Source: Aporhodopirellula sallentina SM41
GTDB lineage: Bacteria > Planctomycetota > Planctomycetia > Pirellulales > Pirellulaceae
Assembly: GCF_000346505.1 (NCBI RefSeq)
Contig: NZ_ANOH01000341.1
Span: 1 to 64,000, forward strand
DNA length: 64,000 bases
Direction of reading: 5' to 3'
The translations under genes were made by a program, and so were the position numbers. The notes under the pieces are model-generated. The model was given only the letters and a program-made list of their open reading frames with translations, was not told where the DNA came from and searched no databases. Each line of letters opens with the position of its first letter. Position 1 is the stretch's first letter. This document shows positions 33,939 to 43,561 of the stretch, piece by piece.

Positions 33939-35327
33939 ATGCAAAACCCTGTGACCTCGCCCGACGCCTCCACCGAGGCGATGGCACCTGATGCAACCGC
34001 CGCTATCGAAGTCGCGGAACTCTCCGGATACGAGTGGTTGCTGACCGGAATCTCACTCCTGATCCTTTTTGCTTTTACGACCTCGCTCATCAAGTGGATC
34101 TCGTTGCTGCGCCGCCGCGTTCGTTTCTTCGGCGAAGGTGCGTTGCTCCCCGAGCGTCCTCGGGCCCGTCCGTACTGGAACCCGCTCTACTTCCTGTTCT
34201 TCTTTGCCGTCCTGATCGTCGCCAACCTGCAGTACAACCAACTCGCTCAGCAGTACACATCGGCCGACATTCCGGCGACGGCGGAACCCACGATCACGGC
34301 CGACAACGTCATCAATTCCGATGACGTCACGCAGGCAGATGCCGGTGATGGGGATGCGGAAGAGGCAACCGCGGGTGCTCCCGAAATTTCCGTGCTGCAG
34401 CTCTTGCTCAGTTCCGCATCGATGGTGACCGCAACGATTGTCACGATGTGGCTCGCGCTCGCGTTTCGACCTCGCATTCGCCCCCACACCGGTGAACAGA
34501 TCACTGGGTCGGTGCGACACGAACGCCCCAAAATCGGTTGGTTGCCCGAAAAAGGCGACGTGACACTCGGATTCAAATCCGCATGGCTGATCCTTCCGCC
34601 GACGATGTTACTGATGGGGTTGGTTTCGGTCCTGCAGAAATACTCGCACCCGGTTCTGGAAGCACTCAAACCGGACGGCCCCGATTCCTCGCCGGACTTC
34701 GCCGTTTTCGCTGCGTTGTTCTTCACGACCGCAATCGTGACGCCGATCGTGGAAGAGTTCTGGTTCCGAGGCATCCTGCAAGGCGGCCTGCAACGGATCG
34801 CGGACGCCATGCACGACACGAGGCGTTGGGCAATCGCGTTACCGAACGCTTCGATGTCAAACGCAACTACCGAAGCAGACGGTGAAACCACCGGCCCCGC
34901 CCGCGTCGAACTGACGAGCTCCCCGCTGGGCACGCCGCTCGCCAACACGCATACGATTCCCGCCGAACCGATCGCCGCTGAAACAGTTCCATCCGAACCG
35001 ATCGCAACCGATCCCTACGCGTCGCCACGGCCGGCCGAAGTTGCAGGCACACCGCTGAGCGAGCAACCGACTCCGGCCGAACTGGCCGCAGACTTCTCCA
35101 CCCGATCAGACTGGACGCCGACGGCTATCTGGCCGATCGTCGTTGCGAGCATCCTGTTTGCCGTCATGCACTGGGGACAAGGGCTCGCTCCGATCCCGCT
35201 GTTCTTCCTTTCCTTGGGTCTAGGATACCTCTACCGCCAAACCGGCTCGCTGGTGCCATCGATCGTGGTGCACTTCGTCCTCAACGGGTTCACCATGAGC
35301 GCGACCCTTCTCGAGCTGCTGCGTTAG
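33939..35327 (+). CDS. CPBP-family (CAAX/Abi) intramembrane metalloprotease
   Basis: 462 aa. Multi-pass membrane protein with the CPBP signature: VEEFWFRGILQGGLQ (EExxxR, about residue 270), then MHWGQGLAPIPLFFLSLGLG (histidine in the second motif) and PSIVVHFVLNG (third motif). About eight hydrophobic segments in total. A long Pro/Glu/Thr/Ala-rich insert (about 305-385) splits the catalytic core, which is unusual. Family members act as intramembrane proteases or in peptide resistance and immunity. The position between pgsA and uvrA suggests co-transcription rather than a shared function. Confidence 0.85.
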   Translation: MQNPVTSPDASTEAMAPDATAAIEVAELSGYEWLLTGISLLILFAFTTSLIKWISLLRRRVRFFGEGALLPERPRARPYWNPLYFLFFFAVLIVANLQYNQLAQQYTSADIPATAEPTITADNVINSDDVTQADAGDGDAEEATAGAPEISVLQLLLSSASMVTATIVTMWLALAFRPRIRPHTGEQITGSVRHERPKIGWLPEKGDVTLGFKSAWLILPPTMLLMGLVSVLQKYSHPVLEALKPDGPDSSPDFAVFAALFFTTAIVTPIVEEFWFRGILQGGLQRIADAMHDTRRWAIALPNASMSNATTEADGETTGPARVELTSSPLGTPLANTHTIPAEPIAAETVPSEPIATDPYASPRPAEVAGTPLSEQPTPAELAADFSTRSDWTPTAIWPIVVASILFAVMHWGQGLAPIPLFFLSLGLGYLYRQTGSLVPSIVVHFVLNGFTMSATLLELLR

Positions 35328-35356
35328 TCGTCCGTCCCACTTTCGAGCCGATCCGT

Positions 35357-37951
35357 TTGAGCCCACCGATTCGCATCCGCGGTGCACGCGTTCACAACCT
35401 CAAAAATCTCGACGTGGATATCCCTCGAGATTCGCTCACCGTGATCACGGGTGTATCCGGCAGCGGGAAAAGTTCGCTCGCCTTCGACACGCTCTTTGCC
35501 GAAGGCCAACGCCAATACATCGACACGCTGTCGACCTACGCGCGGCAATACCTCGACGCGATCCCACGACCGGACGTGGACCTGATCGACGGCCTCGCAC
35601 CGACGCTATCGATCGATCAAAAAAGCGGCACGCAATCGGCACGCAGCACGGTCGCAACGGTCACTGAAATTTACGATTACCTGCGATTGCTCTACGCACG
35701 CGTCGGCACCCCGCACTGCACGCATTGTGGCAGCACGATCTCGACACAAACGCCGGACGCGATCGTCCAATCGATCGCTGCCTATCCACAGCGCACCAAA
35801 CTGACACTGATGAGCCCGATGGTGCGTGGTCGAAAGGGGGCGCACAGCGATGTTTTTGAGAAGATCGCATCGCAGGGACTGGTACGCGCCCGCGTCGATG
35901 GCGAGGTCTATCTGCTCGAAGATGTGCCGCCGCTCGCGATACGAAAAAACCACACGATCGAAGCCGTCGTGGACCGAATCGTCCTCAAGAAAGGCGTCGA
36001 TTCGCGGCTCGACGAGTCCACGCGTTTGGCCATCCGACTCTCCGACGGACTCGTTTCCGCCCTGATCGAACCGCCCGCTGGCGAGCCCGAATCGAAACTG
36101 TTCAGTACCGCGATGGCGTGCATCGAGTGCGGTGCCAGCTTCGAAGAACTCGAACCACGAACATTCAGCTTTAACAGCCCCTACGGTGCCTGTCCGACCT
36201 GCGACGGACTCGGCGTGGTCGAGGACTCGAATAACTCCAAATCTCGCAAAAGTCGACCAGGCCGTAAAAGCTCGGCGACGAGAGGCCGTAAAAAAGCCTC
36301 CCGTGATGAACCGACGACGCTGCGTACATGCCCGGACTGCGACGGCGGGCGACTGCGCCCGGAAGCCCTCGCGGTGAAAATCCAAGACGAATCGATCGCT
36401 TCGGTGGTTTCGATGCCGTTGGTCGATTCGCAGACCTGGATCCAAAACATCACCGATTCGCTATCGGCACTTCAACAACGCGTCGCCGCGCCGATCCAAG
36501 ACGAAGTCGTCCGGCGGATCGATTTCCTACGACGCGTGGGAGTCGACTATCTCTCGCTCGATCGCTCCGCCGACACCCTCAGTGGCGGTGAACTGCAACG
36601 GATTCGTTTGGCGACCTGCATCGGCAGCGGTTTGGTCAGCGTTTGTTATGTCCTCGATGAACCATCTATTGGGCTTCACCCCGCCGATCATGATCGGTTG
36701 CTCGGTGCGATCAATGAACTCAAGGGGCAAGGCAACACGATCGTCATCGTCGAACACGACGAGGACACGATGCGAGCCGCCGACCACCTGATCGATATCG
36801 GCCCCGGCGCTGGAGTCCACGGCGGACACCTCGTCAGCCAAGGCACCCCCGATGAGGTCGCCGATGACCAACACAGCCCAACCGGTCGCTTCCTTTCCGG
36901 CGAACACGCCATCCAACTCGACCGCGAACGCAGACAACCCCGGCGCAACGAATGGTTGACTCTGCGAGGTGCTCGCCTGCACAACCTCGACAACGTGACC
37001 GCGAAGGTACCACTCGGTCTACTCGTCGGGATCAGCGGCGTATCGGGCAGCGGGAAGAGCTCGCTCATTGTTGACACGCTTTATCCCGCCGTCGCCTCGC
37101 ACCTCGGATTGGTCAGCAAACCGGCAGGGCCGCACACCAAACTCACCGGCGCCGACAAACTCGACAAACTCATCGCCATCGACCAGTCACCCATCGGACG
37201 AACCACCCGTTCGTGCCCAGCCACCTACGCGGGCGTGCTCGATCCGATTCGCAACGTGTTCGCATCCACCCGCGCGTCCAAAACGCTCGGCTTTTCCGCC
37301 TCACGTTTCAGTTTCAACTCACCCGCCGGCCGCTGCGACTTGTGCAAAGGGAACGGATTCGAGCGGATCGAAATGAATTTCCTCAGCGACCTGCTGATTG
37401 AATGCTCGCGGTGTGGCGGCAAACGTTTTAATCGGCAAACGCTGCAGGTCCGGTTCAAAGGCGCGACCATCGCCGACGTGCTCGACATGACGATCGAAGC
37501 CGCATTGGAGTTTTTCGAAAACGTTCCAAAGGTTCACACGCTTCTTTCGTCACTCTATGACGTCGGACTCGGTTACGTCACGCTCGGTCAATCGAGCACC
37601 ACGCTCAGCGGCGGCGAGGCCCAACGAATCAAACTCGCCACCGAATTGGCACGACCGGGCACCGGTCAGACGCTCTACCTGCTCGACGAACCAACGACCG
37701 GGCTGCACTTCTCTGACGTCCAACGATTGCTCGATGTTCTCGACCGGCTCGTGGACCAAGGCAATACAGTGCTGGTGATCGAACACCACACTGATCTTCT
37801 CGCCGCATGCGATTGGCTCATCGATCTCGGCCCCAAGGGTGGAACCGAAGGCGGACGCATCATCGCCGAAGGCCCGCCCGAAACCGTCGCGCAGTGCCAA
37901 GAGTCACTGACCGGTGACTTCCTGCGTCGCCGATTCGCCGCCGAAAACTGA
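35357..37951 (+). CDS. uvrA: UvrA-family excinuclease ABC subunit A
   Basis: 864 aa, shorter than the usual 940; TTG start. DNA damage recognition ATPase of nucleotide excision repair. Walker [18 protein letters not shown] (about 30) and [20 protein letters not shown] (about 562); signature motifs [12 protein letters not shown] (about 405) and [12 protein letters not shown] (about 750), each followed by an LDEP Walker B. Zinc modules: CIECG...CPTCDGLG and CDLCKGNG...CSRCGG. The UvrB-interaction region after residue 130 is present, so it is not the UvrB-less class. An insert of about 25 Lys/Arg/Ser residues (about 291-315) interrupts the zinc domain. It may be a second UvrA paralog. Confidence 0.9.
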   Translation: MSPPIRIRGARVHNLKNLDVDIPRDSLTVITGVSGSGKSSLAFDTLFAEGQRQYIDTLSTYARQYLDAIPRPDVDLIDGLAPTLSIDQKSGTQSARSTVATVTEIYDYLRLLYARVGTPHCTHCGSTISTQTPDAIVQSIAAYPQRTKLTLMSPMVRGRKGAHSDVFEKIASQGLVRARVDGEVYLLEDVPPLAIRKNHTIEAVVDRIVLKKGVDSRLDESTRLAIRLSDGLVSALIEPPAGEPESKLFSTAMACIECGASFEELEPRTFSFNSPYGACPTCDGLGVVEDSNNSKSRKSRPGRKSSATRGRKKASRDEPTTLRTCPDCDGGRLRPEALAVKIQDESIASVVSMPLVDSQTWIQNITDSLSALQQRVAAPIQDEVVRRIDFLRRVGVDYLSLDRSADTLSGGELQRIRLATCIGSGLVSVCYVLDEPSIGLHPADHDRLLGAINELKGQGNTIVIVEHDEDTMRAADHLIDIGPGAGVHGGHLVSQGTPDEVADDQHSPTGRFLSGEHAIQLDRERRQPRRNEWLTLRGARLHNLDNVTAKVPLGLLVGISGVSGSGKSSLIVDTLYPAVASHLGLVSKPAGPHTKLTGADKLDKLIAIDQSPIGRTTRSCPATYAGVLDPIRNVFASTRASKTLGFSASRFSFNSPAGRCDLCKGNGFERIEMNFLSDLLIECSRCGGKRFNRQTLQVRFKGATIADVLDMTIEAALEFFENVPKVHTLLSSLYDVGLGYVTLGQSSTTLSGGEAQRIKLATELARPGTGQTLYLLDEPTTGLHFSDVQRLLDVLDRLVDQGNTVLVIEHHTDLLAACDWLIDLGPKGGTEGGRIIAEGPPETVAQCQESLTGDFLRRRFAAEN

Positions 37952-37993
37952 TTGCGCGGATAAGCCTTCGACCACGACGCCGTTTCGCAGCGA

Positions 37994-38979
37994 TTAACGG
38001 ACAGCGTGCGAGTCGAGAAAATCGATGGTCCACTTCTGACAGTCCGTGTCATTCATTAGGAACGAGTGCAACACCGGCACCTCGTGCGTCTCCAAGGCAC
38101 CATCGAGCTTCGCTTCCTCGAGCCCAACGACGAAGTCACTGTCTCCCTCGACGAGCGGATTGCGAATCGGCCCGGGCTCCAACTTTGCCGGCAACGATCG
38201 CGAAAGGAAACGGCGGCGTCGCGAGTTTCGACTCGACGTCCTCCCATCCGGTTCCGAGCTCCATCGCGCCGGGACCGGCGACCAAACCAAAAATCCCTGT
38301 CGCCGCGAGCCGTTTCGCGATCACGGCGCCGTGATTGGGCGGCCCCAACCATCACCATCGCCCGGCAACGCGGCAACAGATTCGCGGGGTCACCGTCGCG
38401 TTGCAAATCACCGATCAAATGACGCGTCACGATGTTGCCCATGCTGTGGCCGACAAAACAGAACTCGGTCTCGGGATGTTGCCCTTCGAGCACGCGGCGC
38501 AGCGCGGCCGCCGACTCTGCGAGCCCCGATCGCGTGCTCGCGTATCCGAATCGAATGACCTGGTCATACCCGTCCGCACGCAGTGCTTTTTCGAGCGATT
38601 TCATCGACGAGTCGGTCCGCATCAAACCGTGGATCAATACCACGGTCGGTTTTGCGGAAGGCTCCGGAACGTCGGCACACAGATTGTCGAGCAGCTCCAT
38701 CGCTTCCGTTTCGGTGCCCCACCCGCGGCGAATATTGCTCGGATCGAGTACCCGGCAGTGCCCCGATAACGCGTTGCGTTGCAAACGGTATCCGGAGCGG
38801 TTTTCCAGGTCGGTCCACAACTGAGCCCCGCCAATCGTCGGCAACGGCACGTTCAAATTCTTCGCCACGGTATCGCTCTCGCTTTGTCCGACCACCTCAC
38901 ACCCGCCAAAGAGAAATCCCAACGTGATCACCCCGACCGACAGGCAGACGGGAGACCAACATGCGGCGAGACGGAACAT
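37994..38979 (-). pseudogene. Lipoprotein alpha/beta-hydrolase (lipase-like) broken by two frameshifts
   Basis: The 5' part (38979 to about 38340) reads as a lipoprotein signal (GVITLGFLFGGC lipobox) and a hydrolase core with PTVVLIHGLMRTDSSM and the nucleophile FVGHSMGNIVTRHLIGDL. Then the frame slips: MVMVGA continues as PNHGAVIAKRLAATGIFGLV only in the +1 frame, near 38336-38345. A second slip near 38175-38182 moves AIVAGKVG into EPGPIRNPLVEGDSDFVVG, holding the likely catalytic Asp, then VLHSFLMND with the His, ending at the TAA at 37994. All three catalytic parts exist but in three frames. Either a recent pseudogene or two base-calling errors; both sites fit one extra G or C in a GC run. 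Confidence 0.75.
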
Positions 38980-39160
38980 AGTCGTTATCGTTGATGGAGG
39001 TGGTTATTGAGAAAATAGGGGGAGTTCATCAAGGAAGTGCCCGTCGGCTCCCCCAAGCTGCGCGATCTTGCCGTCAAAAACCATTAAAAATTGGCAATGC
39101 ACTCCCCGCCAACGACACGGGCTAGTGTTGCAAACCGAAGCGACACGATAAACTTTCCAC

Positions 39161-40519
39161 ATGAGCTACTCAAGAAGTCACCGAAACAACCGGAAGAGCG
39201 GGGGCGGTCGCGCCTCTCGCTTCGAAGAACCTGAAGATACAATCGCCCTGTTGGAATCGGTGGGACCCGTCGTCCTTCCCCCCGACATGGAATCTTTTGA
39301 CGAGTTAGACCTCTCTCCCGTCATGCGGAGAGCGATTGCAAAAGCGGGCTTTACCAAACCGTCGCCCATCCAGGCGTCGCTGATTCCGTACGCACTCGAC
39401 GGAACCGACGTGATCGGACAAGCCCGGACGGGCACCGGCAAGACCGCCGCGTTCTCGATTCCGATCCTCGAACAACTCGATTCTCTGGAAGAATGCCGCG
39501 ACCCGCAGGCGGTCGTTGTCGTTCCCACCCGGGAATTGGCAGACCAGGTCGCCGGCGAAGCCGCACGTCTCGCCCACGGTGTACCCACCGAAATCGCGGT
39601 GCTGTCGGGCGGAAAAAACATGAACCGCCAATTGCGCCAACTCGAAAACGGCGTCCAATTGGTAGTCGGAACCCCGGGTCGGATTCACGACCACCTGCAG
39701 CGCGGCACCCTGCGACTGCACAAAACATGGTGCGTCGTTCTCGACGAAGCCGACCGGATGCTCGATATCGGTTTCCGACCGCAAATCGAGAGAATCCTAC
39801 GCAAATGCCCTCGCAACCGACAAACGCTGCTACTCTCGGCAACCCTCCCGCCGGTCGTGCGACGCCTCGCCGAGAGCTACATGTCCGAACCGGTCGTGAT
39901 CGATTGCTGTCGCAATGAGATGGCTGTCGACACGATTGAACAGCGTTACTTCACCGTCGCAAACGATCGAAAGGTCGAACTGCTCGAACAACTTCTCGAA
40001 CGAGAAGATCCCGAACAGGCAATTATTTTCTGCCGCACCAAACGGGGTACCGATCGACTGCATCGGCGTCTTTCTCGCACCTATCACGGAGCATGTGGGT
40101 GCATCCATGGTGACTTGCAACAACGCGAACGTGACCGCGTTCTGCAAAACCTACGCGACCGCAAACTCAAACTGCTGATTGCCACCGACGTGGTCGGCCG
40201 CGGGATCGACATCACCACGATTTCGCACATCGTTAACTTCGACGTCCCGCAAGACTGCGACGATTACGTCCACCGTGTCGGACGAACCGGACGGATGGGC
40301 CGCGACGGTGTCGCGTTCACGTTCGTGGTTCCCGGCGAAGGCGATACTTTGACGAGCATCGAACAACGCATCAACAAGGAACTCGTTCGCGATTCCATCG
40401 AAGGCTTTGAACCGGTACCGACCGCCGCCGCAGTCCTCGAAGCGAAAGAGGACGAAGAGCCAACCGAAGTCCGACGCAGCCTCAACCCGATGACTCGGAA
40501 AAAGAAGCGACGTCCGTAG
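39161..40519 (+). CDS. DEAD-box ATP-dependent RNA helicase
   Basis: 452 aa. Unwinds or remodels RNA, for example in ribosome assembly or at low temperature. Helicase motifs in order: Q motif (FTKPSPIQASLIPYALDG), I ARTGTGKTAAF (about 87), Ia PTRELADQ, Ib TPGRI, II VLDEADRMLD, III LLSATLP, IV IIFCRTKRGTD, V ATDVVGRGIDI, VI HRVGRTGRMG. The basic C-terminal tail (TRKKKRRP) is short, closest to the RhlE-like groups. ATG start after an A-rich leader. Monocistronic; its 3' end is marked by the palindrome at 40588-40643. Confidence 0.92.
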   Translation: MSYSRSHRNNRKSGGGRASRFEEPEDTIALLESVGPVVLPPDMESFDELDLSPVMRRAIAKAGFTKPSPIQASLIPYALDGTDVIGQARTGTGKTAAFSIPILEQLDSLEECRDPQAVVVVPTRELADQVAGEAARLAHGVPTEIAVLSGGKNMNRQLRQLENGVQLVVGTPGRIHDHLQRGTLRLHKTWCVVLDEADRMLDIGFRPQIERILRKCPRNRQTLLLSATLPPVVRRLAESYMSEPVVIDCCRNEMAVDTIEQRYFTVANDRKVELLEQLLEREDPEQAIIFCRTKRGTDRLHRRLSRTYHGACGCIHGDLQQRERDRVLQNLRDRKLKLLIATDVVGRGIDITTISHIVNFDVPQDCDDYVHRVGRTGRMGRDGVAFTFVVPGEGDTLTSIEQRINKELVRDSIEGFEPVPTAAAVLEAKEDEEPTEVRRSLNPMTRKKKRRP

Positions 40520-40587
40520 CACGTTTTCAGATTTGACGTAGCCGATCTCGCGAAGCATTCCAACGCGGTTTGCTTTCCACGCCAGCG

Positions 40588-40643
40588 GTAGTGGATCTTG
40601 TTAAAGATCCTCATTCAGCAGAATCTTTAACAAGACCCACTAC
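40588..40643. repeat. Long palindromic element at a convergent gene end (copy 1)
   Basis: GTAGTGGATCTTGTTAAAGATCC (40588-40610 on the plus strand) pairs with 40621-40643 (ATCTTTAACAAGACCCACTAC part) around a short TCATTCAG loop, with two mismatches. It lies between the DEAD helicase and PP2C stops, so it probably ends both transcripts. A second copy with the same outer sequence is at 47614-47668. Confidence 0.85.
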
Positions 40644-40697
40644 GCGAGAACGGCCAAGCGAAAAGCCCATCCAATCGCGACTAAACGCGATCAACTA

Positions 40698-42086
40698 CTA
40701 AAGATCGACCGCGGTATCGCTCGCCGAGTCATCTTGATGCTGACGCAGCACGTTCATGGCGGCGATCACAGCGTCACACTGATGACCGATCGCAACCTTC
40801 CACTGCCCCGCGTTCTGGGCCGCATTGGATTTGTCTTGCAAATCCTGAACCTCGCTCCAATCGAGCATCCAGTGGTTTTGGTCGAACGTCTGCTTCATTT
40901 CAGAAACGACGCCCGCCAAACGAACACAAACGGTTTGATGCTGGTTCACATCATATCGTCGATAAGGTCCGCTTCCCGTGGCGAGAACCGACTCCTCCAA
41001 ACCTGATTCATAGCTTCCCTGCACGGGACTTCGCGATGCCGATTTGTTTCGCCGCCTCGCGTTGAGCGCCCGGCGATGATCATCCGTCGCCAAGATCCCG
41101 CTCGCCCACACGGCTAGAGCGATCGCGCCGAGAATGAAAGCCGCGATCGCCGACCCGGCCCATTTGGATCCGCCCCAGTAAGCAGCCGCAGCGAATCCGG
41201 CCGCACCGATCCAGCAAATCGTCGTCGCGGCCAACAGGGCACTCGACGAATGCTGACGATTCCACTGAAAACCACCCTGCCCGTTGTCGGCAGCAGGCTT
41301 CTTCTTTTTCACCATTTGATCACTGGTGATATCGACAACGATGACCGTAATGTTGTCAGGCCCACCGCGCAGGTTCGCCAAGTCCACGAGAACCGGCGTC
41401 AACTTATCGATCGGCAAACTGTCCATCAGCACGCCAAGGTCTTCGTCGTCGACCAATCCGGTCAAACCGTCACTGCACAACAGAAAACGGTCACCGAGCT
41501 TCAGATCAAACGGACCTTCGATGTCCACCATCACATGGGCGCCCGGCCCTAGCGATCGAGTGATCACATTTTTGGGAATCGATTTCCCGAGCGGGCTGTC
41601 ACTGGGGATCTGGCCGCTCGCGTGCATTTCCCAAACCAACGAGTGGTCGAAGGTCAGTTGCTCCAACACACCTTTTCGCAAACGGTAGATTCGAGAGTCA
41701 CCCACCTGGGCGACATATCCCTGCCCACGGGACAACACCAACGAACTCGCCGTTGTGCCCATGTTGTGAAATTCGGGATTGCTCTGCCCGCGATCATAGA
41801 TGGCCGTGTTCGCCTGATGGACGGCTTCACCGAGAGCCTGCCCCTTGTCCGTTTTTTGCGAACTGATGTATCGCATCGCGATTTGTTCGCACGCGATCTT
41901 CGACGCGAGTTCCCCCGCCGCGTGAGCCCCCATCCCGTCGGCGACGACGAACAAATGCCCGCGGCGCTCAAAACGCTCGGCCGACTCGGCAACCATGACC
42001 GAGTACGAATCTTGATTGTTTGCCCGACGCATCCCCACATGGGTCAACTCCGAGACATTCACTCCGGGATGCCAAGACTCAGACAA
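40698..42086 (-). CDS. PP2C-family Ser/Thr phosphatase with membrane anchor
   Basis: 462 aa, TTG start (a GTG eight codons on is possible). Phosphatase domain at about 10-250: GMRRANNQDSYSV, VADGMGAHAAGELAS (metal Asp), QVGDSRIYRLR, CSDGLTGLVDDEDL, GGPDNITVIVVDI. Two hydrophobic segments (about 280-330: SALLAATTICWIGAAGFAAA and AIAAFILGAIALAVWASGIL) anchor it, and a C-terminal soluble region follows. PP2C enzymes reverse Hanks-type kinase phosphorylation; the PAS kinase at 18133-20325 is one candidate partner in the same cell, but there is no linkage. Regulation unknown. Confidence 0.92.
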   Translation of the reverse strand: MSESWHPGVNVSELTHVGMRRANNQDSYSVMVAESAERFERRGHLFVVADGMGAHAAGELASKIACEQIAMRYISSQKTDKGQALGEAVHQANTAIYDRGQSNPEFHNMGTTASSLVLSRGQGYVAQVGDSRIYRLRKGVLEQLTFDHSLVWEMHASGQIPSDSPLGKSIPKNVITRSLGPGAHVMVDIEGPFDLKLGDRFLLCSDGLTGLVDDEDLGVLMDSLPIDKLTPVLVDLANLRGGPDNITVIVVDITSDQMVKKKKPAADNGQGGFQWNRQHSSSALLAATTICWIGAAGFAAAAYWGGSKWAGSAIAAFILGAIALAVWASGILATDDHRRALNARRRNKSASRSPVQGSYESGLEESVLATGSGPYRRYDVNQHQTVCVRLAGVVSEMKQTFDQNHWMLDWSEVQDLQDKSNAAQNAGQWKVAIGHQCDAVIAAMNVLRQHQDDSASDTAVDL

Positions 42087-42176
42087 ACGACAACGGCCAA
42101 AATGCTAGTTACGGGGCGGGTTTTTCGTGAAGTTATTATAAGGTTCAGCAGACGCGGAACCTAGTACCGGTGCAGC

Positions 42177-43400
42177 TTATTTCGCCATCAGGATTGACGC
42201 GGCCAAACGGCACGCGTCGAGATACTCATCAACCAACAAGTGTTCATCGGCGGTATGAATCGCTGCCTGCCCGCATCCAAGTGTAACGGCTTCGATCCCG
42301 TGGATGTACAACCAGTTCGCATCGAGCCCGCCGTTGGCAACTTCACAAACCGGATCTCGCCCGAGCAGCGAAATCCACTGACGTGCCCCCGCAACGGACG
42401 GGTGCTCCAAATCCAACGCGAACGCTTCGTAGTCGACATGGCTGCTGAACTCGATCCGACCGCACCGACCGCTGACGTCGGTCACCTCGGCAGCGGCCTT
42501 CTCCAACGCATTCTTGATTTCCGAAACGATCCAACTGCGAAACGCCGCGTCATGACTTCGCGCTTCGATCTTCAGTTTAACCTCCGGCGTCACCACGTTG
42601 GTTGCCTCGCCGCCGTGGAATACTCCGACATTGGAAGTTCCCCGTTTGCCATCGCGTTCGATCAATCCGTGCAATCCCGCGTCGTGCAATGCCGCAATCG
42701 CTTTGGCGGCAATCGCAATCGCGCTGACCCCTTTCTCAGGAGCCACGCCGGCATGCGACGCAAACCCATGAACCGTGGCCTGCATGCGTTCTCCACCGAT
42801 CGCACCGTGACGAATTTTATCCAACGTTCCGCCGTCAAAGTTGAGCGCTTGATCCACCTCGCCAATCTTTGCCGGGTCGAGATGCCGCGCCCCCTCGAGC
42901 CCCACTTCCTCCTGGATCAAAAAACAAACCACCGCGGGAGGCAAATCCGCATCGGGATGCTCTTTCAGATAACGCAGTCTTTCAAGCACGGCAGTCAAGA
43001 TGACCGCACACCCCGATCGATCGTCACCACCTAGCCCCGTATCACCTTCCGCAACGACGACTCGCCCCAACTCCGAATCTTCCTTCATCACCGGCTTCGC
43101 GCCGACGCAAATCGGGACCGTGTCCATGTGAGCCGACAATAAAGTACGTGGCAGCGAAGCATTTCCCGGCAAACTCACAATCAGGTTGCCGCAGTTTCCT
43201 TGTATGCGTGTTCGCTGATGAGCATCATCGCGGACAATCCAATCAGACTCGGCTCCCGCATCGATCAACATTTTGACGATCGCGTCGGCCACTCCCGCTT
43301 CCTCACCGCTTCGCCCCGGAATCGCTGTCAAATCGAGAAATCGTTCGATCGCACCATCGGCATCAATCCGCACCAGTTTGTCTTCAGCGGCTGTGGTCAT
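42177..43400 (-). CDS. M20-family peptidase, peptidase T-like
   Basis: 407 aa. Zn-dependent exopeptidase. Metal and catalytic motifs in order: LLSAHMDTVPICVGAKPV (His and catalytic Asp), GLGGDDRSGCAVILTAV (bridging Asp), FLIQEEVGLEGARHLDP (catalytic Glu, metal Glu), LNFDGGTLDKI (Asp), and a final His in ALGC/AAIHTADEHLLVDEY. The GADD-like GGDDRSG and the length fit tripeptidase T relatives. Cytoplasmic, no signal peptide. It may recycle peptides. Located in a minus-strand pair with PP2C, 90 bp apart. Confidence 0.88.
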   Translation of the reverse strand: MTTAAEDKLVRIDADGAIERFLDLTAIPGRSGEEAGVADAIVKMLIDAGAESDWIVRDDAHQRTRIQGNCGNLIVSLPGNASLPRTLLSAHMDTVPICVGAKPVMKEDSELGRVVVAEGDTGLGGDDRSGCAVILTAVLERLRYLKEHPDADLPPAVVCFLIQEEVGLEGARHLDPAKIGEVDQALNFDGGTLDKIRHGAIGGERMQATVHGFASHAGVAPEKGVSAIAIAAKAIAALHDAGLHGLIERDGKRGTSNVGVFHGGEATNVVTPEVKLKIEARSHDAAFRSWIVSEIKNALEKAAAEVTDVSGRCGRIEFSSHVDYEAFALDLEHPSVAGARQWISLLGRDPVCEVANGGLDANWLYIHGIEAVTLGCGQAAIHTADEHLLVDEYLDACRLAASILMAK

Positions 43401-43455
43401 TTAAGAAACTTCTACAGGAGGTCGGTGAACAAACCGGGAAGATCGAATCCCCCGA

Positions 43456-43470
43456 GGGGCGAAACGCCCC
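43456..43470. repeat. Short perfect hairpin upstream of the P-type ATPase
   Basis: GGGGCG-AAA-CGCCCC, followed by GGTATCTACAGGC. The form (GC arms, three-base A loop, flanking TATCTACA) looks like a dispersed intergenic repeat. Between divergent genes, about 90 bp before the ATPase ATG. Confidence 0.45.
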
Positions 43471-43561
43471 GGTATCTACAGGCATCAATCGTATCGGTTA
43501 TCCTGACCACTCGGCAATCCATCCTAAAGAATGTTTCGGCTCGACATCCCCAAGACCGCAC

